A stretch of 64,000 nt of DNA from Dethiosulfatarculus sandiegensis (GCF_000931935.2 NZ_AZAC01000056.1:248001-312000); one strand, 5' to 3'. Positions 1 to 8,339 are shown, counted from the first letter of the stretch. The notes: a model not told the origin generated them from the letters alone. Numbers and translations are program-made.

Positions 1-482
1 CCTATACTGCTCCTGACGGCAGCGCTCAGCGTCCTGTGATGCTGCATCGAACCATCTTAGGCTCTTTGGAGCGCTTCATCGGGATTTTGATTGAGCACTA
101 TGCCGGCGCCTTCCCCTTGTGGCTGGCTCCCGAACAGGTTAGGATCTTGACTGTTACCGAAAGAGCCGACGAATGGGCCAAAGAGGTCAAGGCTGGTCTC
201 CAGGCTGCCGGTTTCAGGGCCGAGGCCGACCTCAGAAATGAAAAATTGGGGGCCAAGGTCCGCGAGGCTCAGGTAGAGAAGATTCCCTACATGATCATCC
301 TGGGAGACAATGAAGCTAAAGACAGAAAAGTCACTCCCAGGTTGAAGAGCGGTAAAAATCTGGAAGCCATGTCGCTTGACGAGCTGATTGCACTCTTTAA
401 AGAGGAAGTATCAGCTCCCTTTGACCAGATGAGAGCCAAAGCTGCACAAAGGGATTCCAAACCCTCTGGAAATAATGCATGA
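1..482 (+). CDS. thrS: threonyl-tRNA synthetase, C-terminal part (5' end outside window)
   Basis: Threonyl-tRNA synthetase charges tRNA-Thr with threonine in the cytoplasm. Only the last ~159 codons are present; the frame is open from base 3 and runs in from the window edge. The visible part starts in class II motif 3 (HRTILGSLERFIGILIEH) and continues into the anticodon-binding domain (FPLWLAPEQVRILTV and the following alpha/beta fold), ending in a hydrophilic tail. The ATG at 36 is internal, not a start. infC follows after a 102-base gap that contains a strong hairpin. The thrS-infC-rpmI-rplT-pheST order is a classic conserved cluster, which supports the assignment. Nothing looks broken. 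Confidence 0.95.
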   Translation, partial: YTAPDGSAQRPVMLHRTILGSLERFIGILIEHYAGAFPLWLAPEQVRILTVTERADEWAKEVKAGLQAAGFRAEADLRNEKLGAKVREAQVEKIPYMIILGDNEAKDRKVTPRLKSGKNLEAMSLDELIALFKEEVSAPFDQMRAKAAQRDSKPSGNNA

Positions 483-498
483 TATAATTAAATCCAGG

Positions 499-537
499 GC
501 TTGATAATTTTTGCCGTTACAGCAAAAATTATCAAGC
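499..537 (+). promoter_or_regulatory. perfect 16-bp hairpin between thrS and infC
   Basis: Bases 499-514 (GCTTGATAATTTTTGC) are exactly complementary to 522-537, with a 7-base loop. The hairpin sits 17 bases after the thrS stop codon and ends about 33 bases before the infC ribosome-binding site. A T-rich stretch (TTTTATTATTT) follows after 7 bases, so it may be a weak terminator or attenuator that separates thrS from infC levels. The structure is directly visible; the function is inferred. Confidence 0.6.
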
Positions 538-570
538 TTGTGGTGTGTTTTATTATTTAAACCTAGGATA

Positions 571-576
571 AGGAGG
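571..576 (+). promoter_or_regulatory. Shine-Dalgarno AGGAGG that selects the infC start at 585
   Basis: A full AGGAGG lies 8 bases before the ATA codon at 585. The next conventional start in frame, GTG at 609, has no properly spaced ribosome-binding site. The placement therefore favours the non-standard ATA as the initiator. Confidence 0.65.
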
Positions 577-584
577 AAAGGGCC

Positions 585-1097
585 ATAGCCAAGCAACAGC
601 GCGTTAGGGTGAATAACATGATCAAGTCGCCCATGGTGCGCCTGATTAACGCCGAGGGTGAACAGGCAGGCATCGTTTCCATTGAGGATGCCAACAGATT
701 GGCTCACGATGCCGGTCTGGACCTTGTGGAGGTTGCTCCCAACGCCGACCCGCCGGTCTGCCGTGTAATGGACTACGGTAAGTATAAGTACCAGCAGGCT
801 AAAAAGGCGCAAGAGGGGAAAAAGAAACAGGCGCAGACTCAGGTCAAGGAGATGAAGTTCAGGCCTAAAATTGCAGACCATGACTTCAACTTCAAAATGC
901 GTAAGGTGCTCACCTTCCTGGAGGAACACAACCGAGTCAAGGTCTCGGTGCAGTTCAGGGGCAGGGAAATCGCCTACAAGGACTCCGGCAGGCAGCTATT
1001 GGAAAGAGTCGCCCAGGAAGCCGAGGATCTTGCCGTGGTGGTGGCGATGCCCAAGATGGAAGGTCGCTTTATGACCATGGTGCTGGCACCCAGATAG
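585..1097 (+). CDS. infC: translation initiation factor IF-3, likely AUA start
   Basis: IF-3 binds the 30S subunit, prevents premature 50S joining and rejects non-canonical start codons. The N-terminal domain is seen as RVNNMIKSPMVRLINAEG and the family signature around DYGKYKYQQ; the C-terminal domain carries the MKFRPKI and VQFRGREI motifs. The frame is open upstream of GTG 609. Starting at ATA 585 gives 170 residues, the usual family length, with an AGGAGG 8 bases ahead, and it restores the conserved N-terminal residues AKQQRVRVNN. E. coli infC uses AUU so that IF-3 represses its own synthesis; an AUA here would allow the same control. If AUA is not used, the start is GTG at 609. Confidence 0.9.
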   Translation: MAKQQRVRVNNMIKSPMVRLINAEGEQAGIVSIEDANRLAHDAGLDLVEVAPNADPPVCRVMDYGKYKYQQAKKAQEGKKKQAQTQVKEMKFRPKIADHDFNFKMRKVLTFLEEHNRVKVSVQFRGREIAYKDSGRQLLERVAQEAEDLAVVVAMPKMEGRFMTMVLAPR

Positions 1098-1280
1098 GTT
1101 TTTTGCCGAAAAAAAACGGTGGTTTTTTCTCAATTGCTGGCAAGCTTTAGCCCGGTGCCGTATAATGCAACCCTTGCCCAGCGATAAGGGTGGTGTGTCT
1201 TTTGTGCGGTGATTGCACCCGGCGCATACTACTATGGTCCCTTCTTTAGTTAGCTGCGGCCCTTTATAACGGAGTTTAAA
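1098..1280 (+). promoter_or_regulatory. infC-rpmI intergenic leader, candidate L20 autoregulatory region with internal promoter
   Basis: This 183-base gap is long for this operon. It contains a perfect TATAAT at 1161-1166 (the -35 side is weak) and short complementary pairs such as CCCTT/AAGGG (1171-1175 with 1186-1190) and GTGC/GCAC (1204-1207 with 1215-1218). In several bacterial groups L20 represses rpmI-rplT through an RNA structure ahead of rpmI. I infer a similar leader here from position and folding potential only; no known motif was matched. Confidence 0.35.
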
Positions 1281-1478
1281 ATGCCCAAGATTAAAACCAA
1301 TCGTGCAGCGGCCAAGCGCTTCAAGGTTACGGGAAAAGGCAAGTTGAAAAGGAACAAGGCCTATGCCAGCCACCTGCTCAACTGCAAAAGCCCCAAGCAA
1401 AAACGCAACCTGCGCAAAAGCGCCATCGTGGACGCCACTAATTCCAAGGGATTGCGCAGACTGCTGCCCAATCTGTAG
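1281..1478 (+). CDS. rpmI: 50S ribosomal protein L35
   Basis: L35 is a small, very basic protein of the large ribosomal subunit. The 65-residue product matches the family from end to end: it starts [15 protein letters not shown], has the lysine/arginine-rich middle ([15 protein letters not shown]) and ends in the RLLPNL tail. The length is typical. The start has a GGAG at 1271-1274, 6 bases ahead. rplT follows 28 bases downstream and the two are surely co-transcribed. Expression may be controlled by the preceding leader. Confidence 0.97.
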   Translation: MPKIKTNRAAAKRFKVTGKGKLKRNKAYASHLLNCKSPKQKRNLRKSAIVDATNSKGLRRLLPNL

Positions 1479-1506
1479 ATTTTTGCGAGTTTAGGAGATA
1501 TAGACA

Positions 1507-1857
1507 ATGCCCAGAGCAAAACGCGGTTTCAAGGCCAGAAGGCGCCGCAATAAAGTTCTGAAACAGGCCCGCGGGTTCCGTGGCGCCAGGGGAAGGCTCT
1601 TCCGTATCGCCACCGAGAGCGTGGACCGGGCCATGTCCTTTGCCTACCGCGACCGGAAAGTCAAAAAACGCGATTTCAGGCGTCTTTGGATTGTCCGGAT
1701 CAACGCTGCCGTGCGCGAGCACGATCTGAGCTATTCCCGATTTATCGGCGGCCTTAAAAAGGCCAATGTCGAATTGGATCGGAAAATCTTGGCCGACCTG
1801 GCTGTCAGTGACCCCGCCGGATTCGCTGCCGTAGCCGTCCTGGCCAAAGAGGCTTAA
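1507..1857 (+). CDS. rplT: 50S ribosomal protein L20
   Basis: L20 binds 23S rRNA early in 50S assembly and in many bacteria is also the translational repressor of its own operon. The 116-residue product shows the basic N-terminal extension ([24 protein letters not shown]) and the globular C-terminal half with the [12 protein letters not shown] and [11 protein letters not shown] motifs. Length and sequence are standard. An AGGAGA ribosome-binding site precedes the ATG by 8-9 bases. The ~486-base gap that follows is the longest non-coding stretch in this cluster and separates rplT from pheST. Confidence 0.97.
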   Translation: MPRAKRGFKARRRRNKVLKQARGFRGARGRLFRIATESVDRAMSFAYRDRKVKKRDFRRLWIVRINAAVREHDLSYSRFIGGLKKANVELDRKILADLAVSDPAGFAAVAVLAKEA

Positions 1858-1942
1858 GCCAGACAGCGCCGCAAGGGCTTCCCAAGAGGGTGGTCTTTTT
1901 CGCCAAAAGGGCAACCGGAAAAATGCTTGGCTACCCGCACTG

Positions 1943-1972
1943 AGGCTCATGAACCGATCGGTTCATGAGCCT
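1943..1972. repeat. 30-bp perfect palindrome downstream of rplT
   Basis: Bases 1943-1957 (AGGCTCATGAACCGA) are exactly complementary to 1958-1972 with no spacer. As RNA it would form a strong stem closed by GATC. It lies 86 bases after the rplT stop. No T-run follows on the plus strand, so it is not a standard intrinsic terminator. It could act as an mRNA 3' end stabiliser or a protein-binding site; the function is unknown. Confidence 0.6.
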
Positions 1973-2343
1973 TGGCATAAGGCTTCTGAAAAATGGCCTC
2001 CCATTGGAGCCGCTGTTAAAGGCCTGCCAAAGGATTTTAATCAAACCCGGCGAACGGGCACTGCTGATTAAACAAGCCCAAGGCAATATAAAACCGCCAA
2101 GCGAAACTAAGAGCGTGTCGGAAAATCCGACCCAGGATTTTTCCTCAGGAGTTATCATTAATTTTTTATTGGTAACTTCCCTACGCCACGTAACTTTTAA
2201 AGCTAAGTGGCGTGCGCGGGCCTTCACCCCACGGGTTTCCGAAAGGCTTCGTTTTTCGAAGCCCGCCCTTGGCCCGCTTCGGGAGCCTTTAGCAGACAGG
2301 CTCTTAGGTCGCCTGAATAAAACCCGGCGAACGAGGGGGCTAA
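1973..2343. other. non-coding gap rplT-pheS with several small hairpins and a 14-bp direct repeat
   Basis: A reading frame of ~131 codons (1965-2360) crosses this gap, but it overlaps the pheS start and its product is low-complexity and unlike any family I know, so I do not call it. Visible structure: GTCGG/CCGAC near 2116-2130, CGCCAC/GTGGCG near 2192-2220, GGCTTCG/CGAAGCC near 2247-2266, and a direct repeat AAACCCGGCGAACG at 2043-2056 and 2320-2333. The second copy lies just before the pheS ribosome-binding site. I looked for a T-box signature and did not find one. Confidence 0.4.
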
Positions 2344-3354
2344 ATGCTCGACCAACTTGAATCTATCAGGGACAACGCCCTTGCAGCCATTAGTGGGGCC
2401 CAAAACCCTGCTGAGCTGGATGCGCTGAAAACCAGATTTTTGGGGCGCAAGGGTGAACTGACCCAGCTCTTACGCAAAACCGGCTCTTTGCCCGCTGATC
2501 AAAGGCCCTTATTCGGCCAAACCGCCAACCAAGTAAAGCAAAAGGTGCAAGAGGCCCTGGACCAGAAGGCCGAGGAACTCGAACAGGCTCAAAAGGGTCG
2601 GGCCGAAGGCACTGAAGACGTCACTCTGCCCGGCATCAGGCCCAAGAGGGGCAGACTACACCCGGTGACCCAGGCTGAGCGGTTGATATTAAGCGTCTTC
2701 ACCCAAATGGGTTTTGACGTGGCCGAAAGTCCTGAAGTGGAACTGGACTGGTATTGCTTCGAGGCACTGAACATGCCTCCCGACCATCCGGCCAGGGACA
2801 TGCAGGACACCTTTTACGTTGCTCCCGACGTGGTCTTGCGCACCCACACCAGCCCGGTTCAGATCAGGACCATGGAGGCCCATAAGCCGCCAGTGCGCAT
2901 TGTCTGCCCGGGCAAGGCTTTCCGCCGGGATTCAGACGCAACCCACACCCCCATGTTTCACCAGGTTGAAGGCCTCATGGTGGATAAAGGCATTTCTTTT
3001 GCCGATTTAAAAGGCGTTCTCACCACCTTTGTCCGTCAGATCTTCGGCTCAGATACTCCGGTGCGCTTCCGCCCCAGCTTCTTTCCCTTTACCGAGCCCA
3101 GCGCCGAACTCGATATCGGCTGCGCGAATTGCAAGGGCAAGGGCTGCCGGGTTTGCAGCCACACAGGCTGGCTGGAAATTCTGGGCTCCGGAATGGTCGA
3201 TCCCAATGTCTTTGCCAATGTGAACTACGATCCCAAAGAGGTGAGCGGCTTTGCCTTTGGCATGGGTATAGAGCGCATTGCCATGTTGCTTTGGGGTATA
3301 GACGATCTTCGCATGTTCTACGATAACGATCTCAGGTTCCTGCGCCAGTTCTGA
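2344..3354 (+). CDS. pheS: phenylalanyl-tRNA synthetase alpha subunit
   Basis: This is the catalytic subunit of the alpha2-beta2 enzyme that charges tRNA-Phe. The first ~90 residues form the helical coiled-coil arm. The class II core follows: motif 2 as FRRDSDATHTPMFHQVEG (residues ~195-213) and motif 3 as GFAFGMGIERIAMLLWG near the C-terminus. A short cysteine-bearing insert (CANCKGKGCRVC, ~residues 260-271) resembles the one seen in many PheS proteins. At 336 residues the length is normal. A G-rich ribosome-binding site (GAGGGGG) precedes the ATG. pheT follows after 60 bases. Confidence 0.97.
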   Translation: MLDQLESIRDNALAAISGAQNPAELDALKTRFLGRKGELTQLLRKTGSLPADQRPLFGQTANQVKQKVQEALDQKAEELEQAQKGRAEGTEDVTLPGIRPKRGRLHPVTQAERLILSVFTQMGFDVAESPEVELDWYCFEALNMPPDHPARDMQDTFYVAPDVVLRTHTSPVQIRTMEAHKPPVRIVCPGKAFRRDSDATHTPMFHQVEGLMVDKGISFADLKGVLTTFVRQIFGSDTPVRFRPSFFPFTEPSAELDIGCANCKGKGCRVCSHTGWLEILGSGMVDPNVFANVNYDPKEVSGFAFGMGIERIAMLLWGIDDLRMFYDNDLRFLRQF

Positions 3355-3414
3355 TCATAGGCGCTTAGGTATACTGGATTCGTTTTCACATATGGAAAAG
3401 GGCAAGGCACTATC

Positions 3415-5838
3415 ATGCTGGTTCCCGTCAAATGGCTTCGTGAGTTTGTAGATAGCAGGCTGTCCGCATCTGAGATGGCGGATGCCTTAACCATGTCCGG
3501 CCTGGAGGTGGACGGTGTAATTGAACGCCACCAAGGCCTAGATAAAGTAATCTGCGCAAAGGTCCTCGATGTGTCGCCTCATCCCGGCGCAGACCGTTTG
3601 CGCCTGGCCGATGTTGATACAGGCAGTGAAAAGTTGACCATTGTCTGTGGCGCGCCCAACCTGGAAAAGGGAATGGTGAGCGCCCTTGCCTTGCCCGGGG
3701 CTGTCCTGGCTGAGGGCATGAAGGTCAAAAAGACCAAGATCCGCGGGGTGGAGAGCGTGGGCATGCTCTGCTCCTTGAGTGAAATGGGGATCAGCGCCGA
3801 CCACTCCGGAATAGTTGATCTCCCCCGCGGTCTTGCTCCGGGCACCCCCATATTGGACGCCCTCAACCTGGAGACTGAGGTGCTCGAGATCTCCATCACC
3901 CCCAACCGGGGTGATTCCTTGAGCATACTGGGTGTGGCCAGGGATCTGGCCGCCATAGAGGGGCTTCCGGTCAAGATGCCCGAGATTTCCTTTGAGGAAA
4001 GTGATCAGGATATTAACGACTACGCCTCGGTTTCGATCAAGGCCCCCGAGGCCTGCCACCGTTACGCCGCCAGGCTGGTCCAAAATGTGAAGATCGCCCC
4101 TTCGCCGATCTGGATGGCCGACCGTATCAGCGCCATTGGCATGCGCCCCATCAGCAATGTGGTTGATATCACCAACTATGTGATGATGGAAATGGGTCAG
4201 CCCCTGCACGGTTTCGATTTCCGCCAGGTGGCCAAGGGACAGATCAGCGTCCGTCTGGCCGATGAGGGCGAGGTTTTCACCACTCTGGATAATCAGGAGC
4301 GCAAGCTGCAAAAGGGTATGGCCCTTATCTGCGACGGTGACGGACCGGTGGCCCTGGCCGGGGTTATGGGCGGCTTAAACAGTGAGATTGCTGACGACAC
4401 AGAGACCGTATTGATCGAGAGCGCCTTTTTTGATCCCCTGATCACCAGAAGGACCAGCAAACGCCTTAACTTAAGCACTGAGAGCGCTTATCGTTTTGAG
4501 CGTGGTATTGACCTCGAAGGCTGCTCCCGGGCCGCCGAAAGGGCTGCCCAGCTCATGGCGGACTTTGCCGACGGCCAGGTTGCCAAGGGCATGATCGATG
4601 AGTACCCCAGGCCCTACCAGGCCCCCAAACTGGAACTCTCGGTAAAAGACACCTCCCGCTTCCTCGGCATGGAGCTGGACAAGGAGGCGGTGACCACGCC
4701 TTTGGTAAGGCTGGGAGTCAAGGTGGGCGACGGCCCGGATGAAGACATCATCATTGCCGAGCCTCCCGCCTGGCGAACCGACCTGGAGCGTCCGGTGGAT
4801 CTTACCGAAGAAATCGCCCGGCTGGGCGGCTTCAACCGTATAGACGACCATATGCCTCTGGCCCCCTTGATGGCCAAGCCCAGGGCCTGGAACCAGAGGG
4901 TGCGTGAAAACGCCAAAGACCTTCTCACTGCCATGGGTATGGATGAGGCGATCACCTATTCCTTTGACCTGCCCGATTCGGTCCGGAAGATGGGTTTTGC
5001 CGAAGAAGATTCCCGTTCACGGGTGGTTTCTTTGATGAACCCACTTTCAGAGGAGCTTTCCGTATTGCGCACCAGCCTGTTGCCGGGCCTGCTCCTGGCC
5101 TTAAGGCGCAACCTGGGGCACAAGGCCCGGGACGTGGCCATGTTCGAGGTGGGCAAGGTCTTTTGGGATTTCGGGGAAAAACAGCCCACCGAGCCTTCCC
5201 GCTTGAGCGGCGTCTTCTGCGGCCTGGCCCAGCCCGCCAACTGGTGGACCGGTGAGACCAAGGTGGAGTTGGCCCATGCCAAGGGCGCGGTGGAGTTCCT
5301 GGTTCAAGGCCTTGGAATAAAAGGGCTCTCTTTTGACACCGAAGGTGGCCCCCAGCCCTATGTTCAGGGCGGTGACTGGTGCCGGGCGCTTTTAGACGGC
5401 GAATACTTCGGTGATCTGGCCCGCTTTGACGACAAGACCCTGGCCGGTTTTGATATTGACCAACCGGCTTATTTCTTTGACCTGGATTTTGACCTGCTGG
5501 TGGAAAAAGCCAGTGAAGCCAAAGAATTCCATCATCTGCCCCGTTATCCTGAGATTGTCAGGGACCTGGCCGTGGTGGTGGATGAGGCCGTTGGCGCGGG
5601 CGACATCCTGGCTTCTGCCGAGGATTTGGCCAAGGGCAAGGCGAAAAAATGGTTGCGCAAGGTCGAACTCTTTGACATTTATAGAGGAAAGCCCTTGCAA
5701 AAAGGCCAGAAATCCCTAGGGTTGCGCTTTACTTACCGGGATGCGAACCGAACCTTGACTGAAAAAGAGGTTATAAAGGTTCATGATGACCTGGTGGAAA
5801 AACTCCTGGCCGCCCACGGAGGTGTGATAAGGCAATGA
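3415..5838 (+). CDS. pheT: phenylalanyl-tRNA synthetase beta subunit
   Basis: This is the tRNA-binding and editing subunit of PheRS. Domains in order: an N-terminal EMAP-like tRNA-binding fold (residues ~40-150, with PHPGADRLRLADVD), the B3/B4 editing region (~200-380, with PISNVVDITNYVM), B5 (~405-475), a catalytic-like core (~480-690), and a C-terminal FDX-ACB anticodon domain (~712-805, starting HHLPRYPEIVRDLAVVVD). At 807 residues it is full-length. Its stop overlaps the start of the next gene (ATGA), so the MerR-like regulator is translationally coupled to it. Confidence 0.97.
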   Translation: MLVPVKWLREFVDSRLSASEMADALTMSGLEVDGVIERHQGLDKVICAKVLDVSPHPGADRLRLADVDTGSEKLTIVCGAPNLEKGMVSALALPGAVLAEGMKVKKTKIRGVESVGMLCSLSEMGISADHSGIVDLPRGLAPGTPILDALNLETEVLEISITPNRGDSLSILGVARDLAAIEGLPVKMPEISFEESDQDINDYASVSIKAPEACHRYAARLVQNVKIAPSPIWMADRISAIGMRPISNVVDITNYVMMEMGQPLHGFDFRQVAKGQISVRLADEGEVFTTLDNQERKLQKGMALICDGDGPVALAGVMGGLNSEIADDTETVLIESAFFDPLITRRTSKRLNLSTESAYRFERGIDLEGCSRAAERAAQLMADFADGQVAKGMIDEYPRPYQAPKLELSVKDTSRFLGMELDKEAVTTPLVRLGVKVGDGPDEDIIIAEPPAWRTDLERPVDLTEEIARLGGFNRIDDHMPLAPLMAKPRAWNQRVRENAKDLLTAMGMDEAITYSFDLPDSVRKMGFAEEDSRSRVVSLMNPLSEELSVLRTSLLPGLLLALRRNLGHKARDVAMFEVGKVFWDFGEKQPTEPSRLSGVFCGLAQPANWWTGETKVELAHAKGAVEFLVQGLGIKGLSFDTEGGPQPYVQGGDWCRALLDGEYFGDLARFDDKTLAGFDIDQPAYFFDLDFDLLVEKASEAKEFHHLPRYPEIVRDLAVVVDEAVGAGDILASAEDLAKGKAKKWLRKVELFDIYRGKPLQKGQKSLGLRFTYRDANRTLTEKEVIKVHDDLVEKLLAAHGGVIRQ

Positions 5839-6212
5839 AAGACGTCCGGGACGCTTTAACAGATGGAAAGCTGTTCCCGGACCGCCCCTACTACCGGATT
5901 GGAGAGGTGGCGCGGCTTTTGGGGGTGGACACTCATGTCATTCGTTACTGGGAAAGCGAATTCCCCCAACTCAAGCCTCGCCGCGCTCCTTCCGGGCATC
6001 GCGTATATCAACCTGAGGATGTACGGCAACTTCAGAAAATTCAAGAACTGCTCCACGGCCAGGGTTACACCCTGGCCGGGGTCAAACGCCTTTTGGAACA
6101 CTATTCCCTGGACAACATACCTGCCAAGGAACCGGAAACACCTTCCGAACGTCAAGACAGCAAGGCGCTTTTGCTGGAATTAAAAGAAATCCTCACCCTT
6201 TTGGATGACTGA
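5835..6212 (+). CDS. MerR-family transcriptional regulator
   Basis: The product is a 125-residue DNA-binding protein. Residues ~19-87 form a MerR-type winged helix: YYRIGEVARLLGVDTHVIRYWESEFPQLKP, then the wing SGHRVYQPEDV. A short helical tail (ELLHGQGYTLAGVKRLLEHYS) could dimerise. No cysteine-rich effector loop follows, so this is the short type with no visible metal or ligand domain. The start overlaps the pheT stop by four bases. A small MerR-like gene directly after pheT (or after ihfA) is a recurring arrangement in this part of the bacterial tree. The target is unknown. Confidence 0.85.
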   Translation: MKDVRDALTDGKLFPDRPYYRIGEVARLLGVDTHVIRYWESEFPQLKPRRAPSGHRVYQPEDVRQLQKIQELLHGQGYTLAGVKRLLEHYSLDNIPAKEPETPSERQDSKALLLELKEILTLLDD

Positions 6213-6354
6213 AACCGCCCCGGCCGTCACCTGTAATCTTTTCCAAATATGTTCTGGTTGTTTATATAGCTTGACACAATTTGAAAACTATCCTGAAATC
6301 TAAGAAAGAGGAGTTCGGAACTTTCGGTAATTTTTTCAGTAAGGATGGTTTTTC

Positions 6355-6831
6355 ATGCCTGGTATGCCACTTTTAAAAACCAGGACCAGTTGGGCTTTTT
6401 TATTGGCTCTGTGCTGTTTTTTGGCAGCCTGCGCAGGTGGGTTCGCAAACCCCGGAGAAAATCCGGCCAGGATAAGGGTCCAGCTGGCGGCAGATGCGGG
6501 CGATTACCCGATTCCGGATGATAATAACGGTATTATCCCTTTGCAGTGGCAGTGGGGGCTGTTTTTGGTGGGGCAGGGAGACGGTTTAACACCCCTTAAA
6601 CCAGAGTCAGGCGAAAGGCTGCATGCCCTTAACGATAAAATACTGAAAAGGGATACGGTCTTTCTGGCTCCGCCTGGACAGAGAAAAGTGCGCCTTTTGG
6701 TGGAAGGCTATATCGGGGTCAAGATCAGCCGGAATTCCTATCCCCAAAACGTCGCTTTTTTGCAGGAAGATTTTTCCCTTGATTTAAAAACCGGGCAGAC
6801 CGTCACCATTAAAAGGTCCATTAAACAGTAG
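6355..6831 (+). CDS. putative lipoprotein of unknown function
   Basis: I do not recognise this 158-residue protein. It begins with a positively charged stretch, a hydrophobic segment (WAFLLALCCFLAAC) and a lipobox LAAC, so Cys ~24 is probably lipidated and the protein membrane-anchored outside the cytoplasm. The mature part is mixed alpha/beta in character with no family motif I know. An AAGGA lies ~11 bases before the ATG at 6355; a second ATG at 6364 is also possible. It is monocistronic. Its stop lies one base from the stop of the convergent yihY-like gene, and no terminator is visible between them. Confidence 0.65.
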   Translation: MPGMPLLKTRTSWAFLLALCCFLAACAGGFANPGENPARIRVQLAADAGDYPIPDDNNGIIPLQWQWGLFLVGQGDGLTPLKPESGERLHALNDKILKRDTVFLAPPGQRKVRLLVEGYIGVKISRNSYPQNVAFLQEDFSLDLKTGQTVTIKRSIKQ

Positions 6832-6832
6832 C

Positions 6833-8296
6833 CTATTGTTTGTGGTTGTTTCCCCCCTTGTCGATCTGCTCCCCCTCTGTGGTCTGAACCAGGTCCAGAA
6901 GGTTGATTTGATCCAGGTTTCTTAAAGAGAGTTCTTCCGCCTTGGCCAGGAGCCCTTCCGGCAAAGGGGAATAGGCGCTGGTGGAAGGCCCGTCGTGCGG
7001 AGAGACAGGTCCCCTTAAAATCCGGCGGAGATCCCCCAGAGTTATGGTTTCCAGGCTGCGGGCGGGCTGCAGGGAGCCGTTGGGCTCCACAATTGTAAGC
7101 AGGTTGTTTTCGGCCAGGGTGCGGACCAGGCCCTGCACCTCCCCCAAAGGCATACCCAGGCCCCGCGCCAGGTCATTAAGAGGCACCGGTCCAAATCCGT
7201 TGTGAAATGACATGGCCAGGCGGTGCATGATCTGCATGCCCAGGTTTTCCCTTTGGGCCGGGGACAGGGGTGCGTAAACAAAGCGGGGCATGGGGCCGTG
7301 CAGGCATACCTGATGGGCGTGGGCCACCTGTCCGCCAAAGAGAACCACGGTCCAGCTAACCTGCACCCAGACCATGAAAAGGGGCAGGGTGGCAAAACCG
7401 CCGTATATGGCGTTGTAGCGGGAGACCCCGATCTGGAAGAAGATATAAATGCTCTGCACCGTCCACCAGAAAAAGGCCGTGGTCAGTCCGGCCACCAGGG
7501 CCGAGGTAAAGGATACTCTGGTGTTCGGCAAAAAAAGGTAGATAAAGGCAAAGGCTGCGGCCAGCATGAAAAACGGCCCCAAACCCATGCCGGTGCGGGC
7601 CACCTCTCCCACCACGGCCATATCCAACAGCCATTGCACCACTTGATGAGTGGAAAGGGCCGCCCAGGCGCCTGTGGCCGCCAGGACCAGGAGCGGAAAA
7701 ATCACCATTACCGAAAAGTAGTCGGTGAATTTGCGCACCCAAGAGCGCTGGTTAGGCGCTTCCCAGATATTATTGAATACCTGCTCCACACTGGAGATGA
7801 TCAGGATCATGGTGACGACCAGAAAAATGAGCCCCATCACTCCCAGGGTGCCCACCTGGGTGCGCTCCACATAGCCTATTATCTGTTCCAGGATATCCTT
7901 TTGGGAGAAAAGAAGCTCGTTTTCCAAAAGAAGCTTGCGCAAGGGATTGGCAAACCCCAGGCCCTTGGCCAGGGCAAAGGAGATGGCCAGCGCCGGAACC
8001 AGGCCCAAAAGGGTGATAAAGGTGAGGGCGTTGGCTGAAAAGGGCAGCCTTTCCTTAAAGGCGTTGCGCACCGAAAGATGCACCACCCTCAGCACGAAAA
8101 AGCCCCATCCCTTGGGCCCCTTGATAAAGGCCGAGGGCTGCCAGAGCCAGTTCAGCAAACGGCAGTCCAGGTCTGCCAGCCAGTCTTTTTCTTTTTCGTT
8201 GGGCAGCTTCCCGTTTTCAATCCGGCAGGCCAGGCCATCATTTTCCAGCTTCTGTTCCTCTTGAACCTGGTTCTGGGGGCGAGTTTTTTGATTCAT
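6833..8296 (-). CDS. YihY/BrkB-family (UPF0761) inner-membrane protein with C-terminal winged-helix-like domain
   Basis: YihY-family proteins are polytopic inner-membrane proteins of unsettled function, often misnamed ribonuclease BN. This 487-residue product has a ~60-residue polar N-terminus, then about six hydrophobic segments (residues ~77-333) including NALTFITLLGLVPALAISFA and the family-typical ALVAGLTTAFFW and ATLPLFMVWVQVSW. The last ~150 residues are soluble and contain a short winged-helix-like stretch (PVPLNDLARGLGMPLGEVQGLV). The ATG has an AGAGG ahead. It is the last gene of a minus-strand operon behind adenine deaminase. Confidence 0.85.
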   Translation of the reverse strand: MNQKTRPQNQVQEEQKLENDGLACRIENGKLPNEKEKDWLADLDCRLLNWLWQPSAFIKGPKGWGFFVLRVVHLSVRNAFKERLPFSANALTFITLLGLVPALAISFALAKGLGFANPLRKLLLENELLFSQKDILEQIIGYVERTQVGTLGVMGLIFLVVTMILIISSVEQVFNNIWEAPNQRSWVRKFTDYFSVMVIFPLLVLAATGAWAALSTHQVVQWLLDMAVVGEVARTGMGLGPFFMLAAAFAFIYLFLPNTRVSFTSALVAGLTTAFFWWTVQSIYIFFQIGVSRYNAIYGGFATLPLFMVWVQVSWTVVLFGGQVAHAHQVCLHGPMPRFVYAPLSPAQRENLGMQIMHRLAMSFHNGFGPVPLNDLARGLGMPLGEVQGLVRTLAENNLLTIVEPNGSLQPARSLETITLGDLRRILRGPVSPHDGPSTSAYSPLPEGLLAKAEELSLRNLDQINLLDLVQTTEGEQIDKGGNNHKQ

Positions 8297-8339
8297 GGCT
8301 TGGAACCTCTTGATGGTGTGGGTTAATCCTCACCCGTGA

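Noticed and set aside
2100-2343. T-box or phenylalanine leader-peptide attenuator ahead of pheS.
   Set aside because: The conserved T-box sequence is absent and no Phe-rich short ORF with a ribosome-binding site was found.
1965-2360. 131-codon open frame between rplT and pheS.
   Set aside because: It overlaps the pheS start, has no ribosome-binding site of note, begins inside a perfect palindrome and the product resembles no family.
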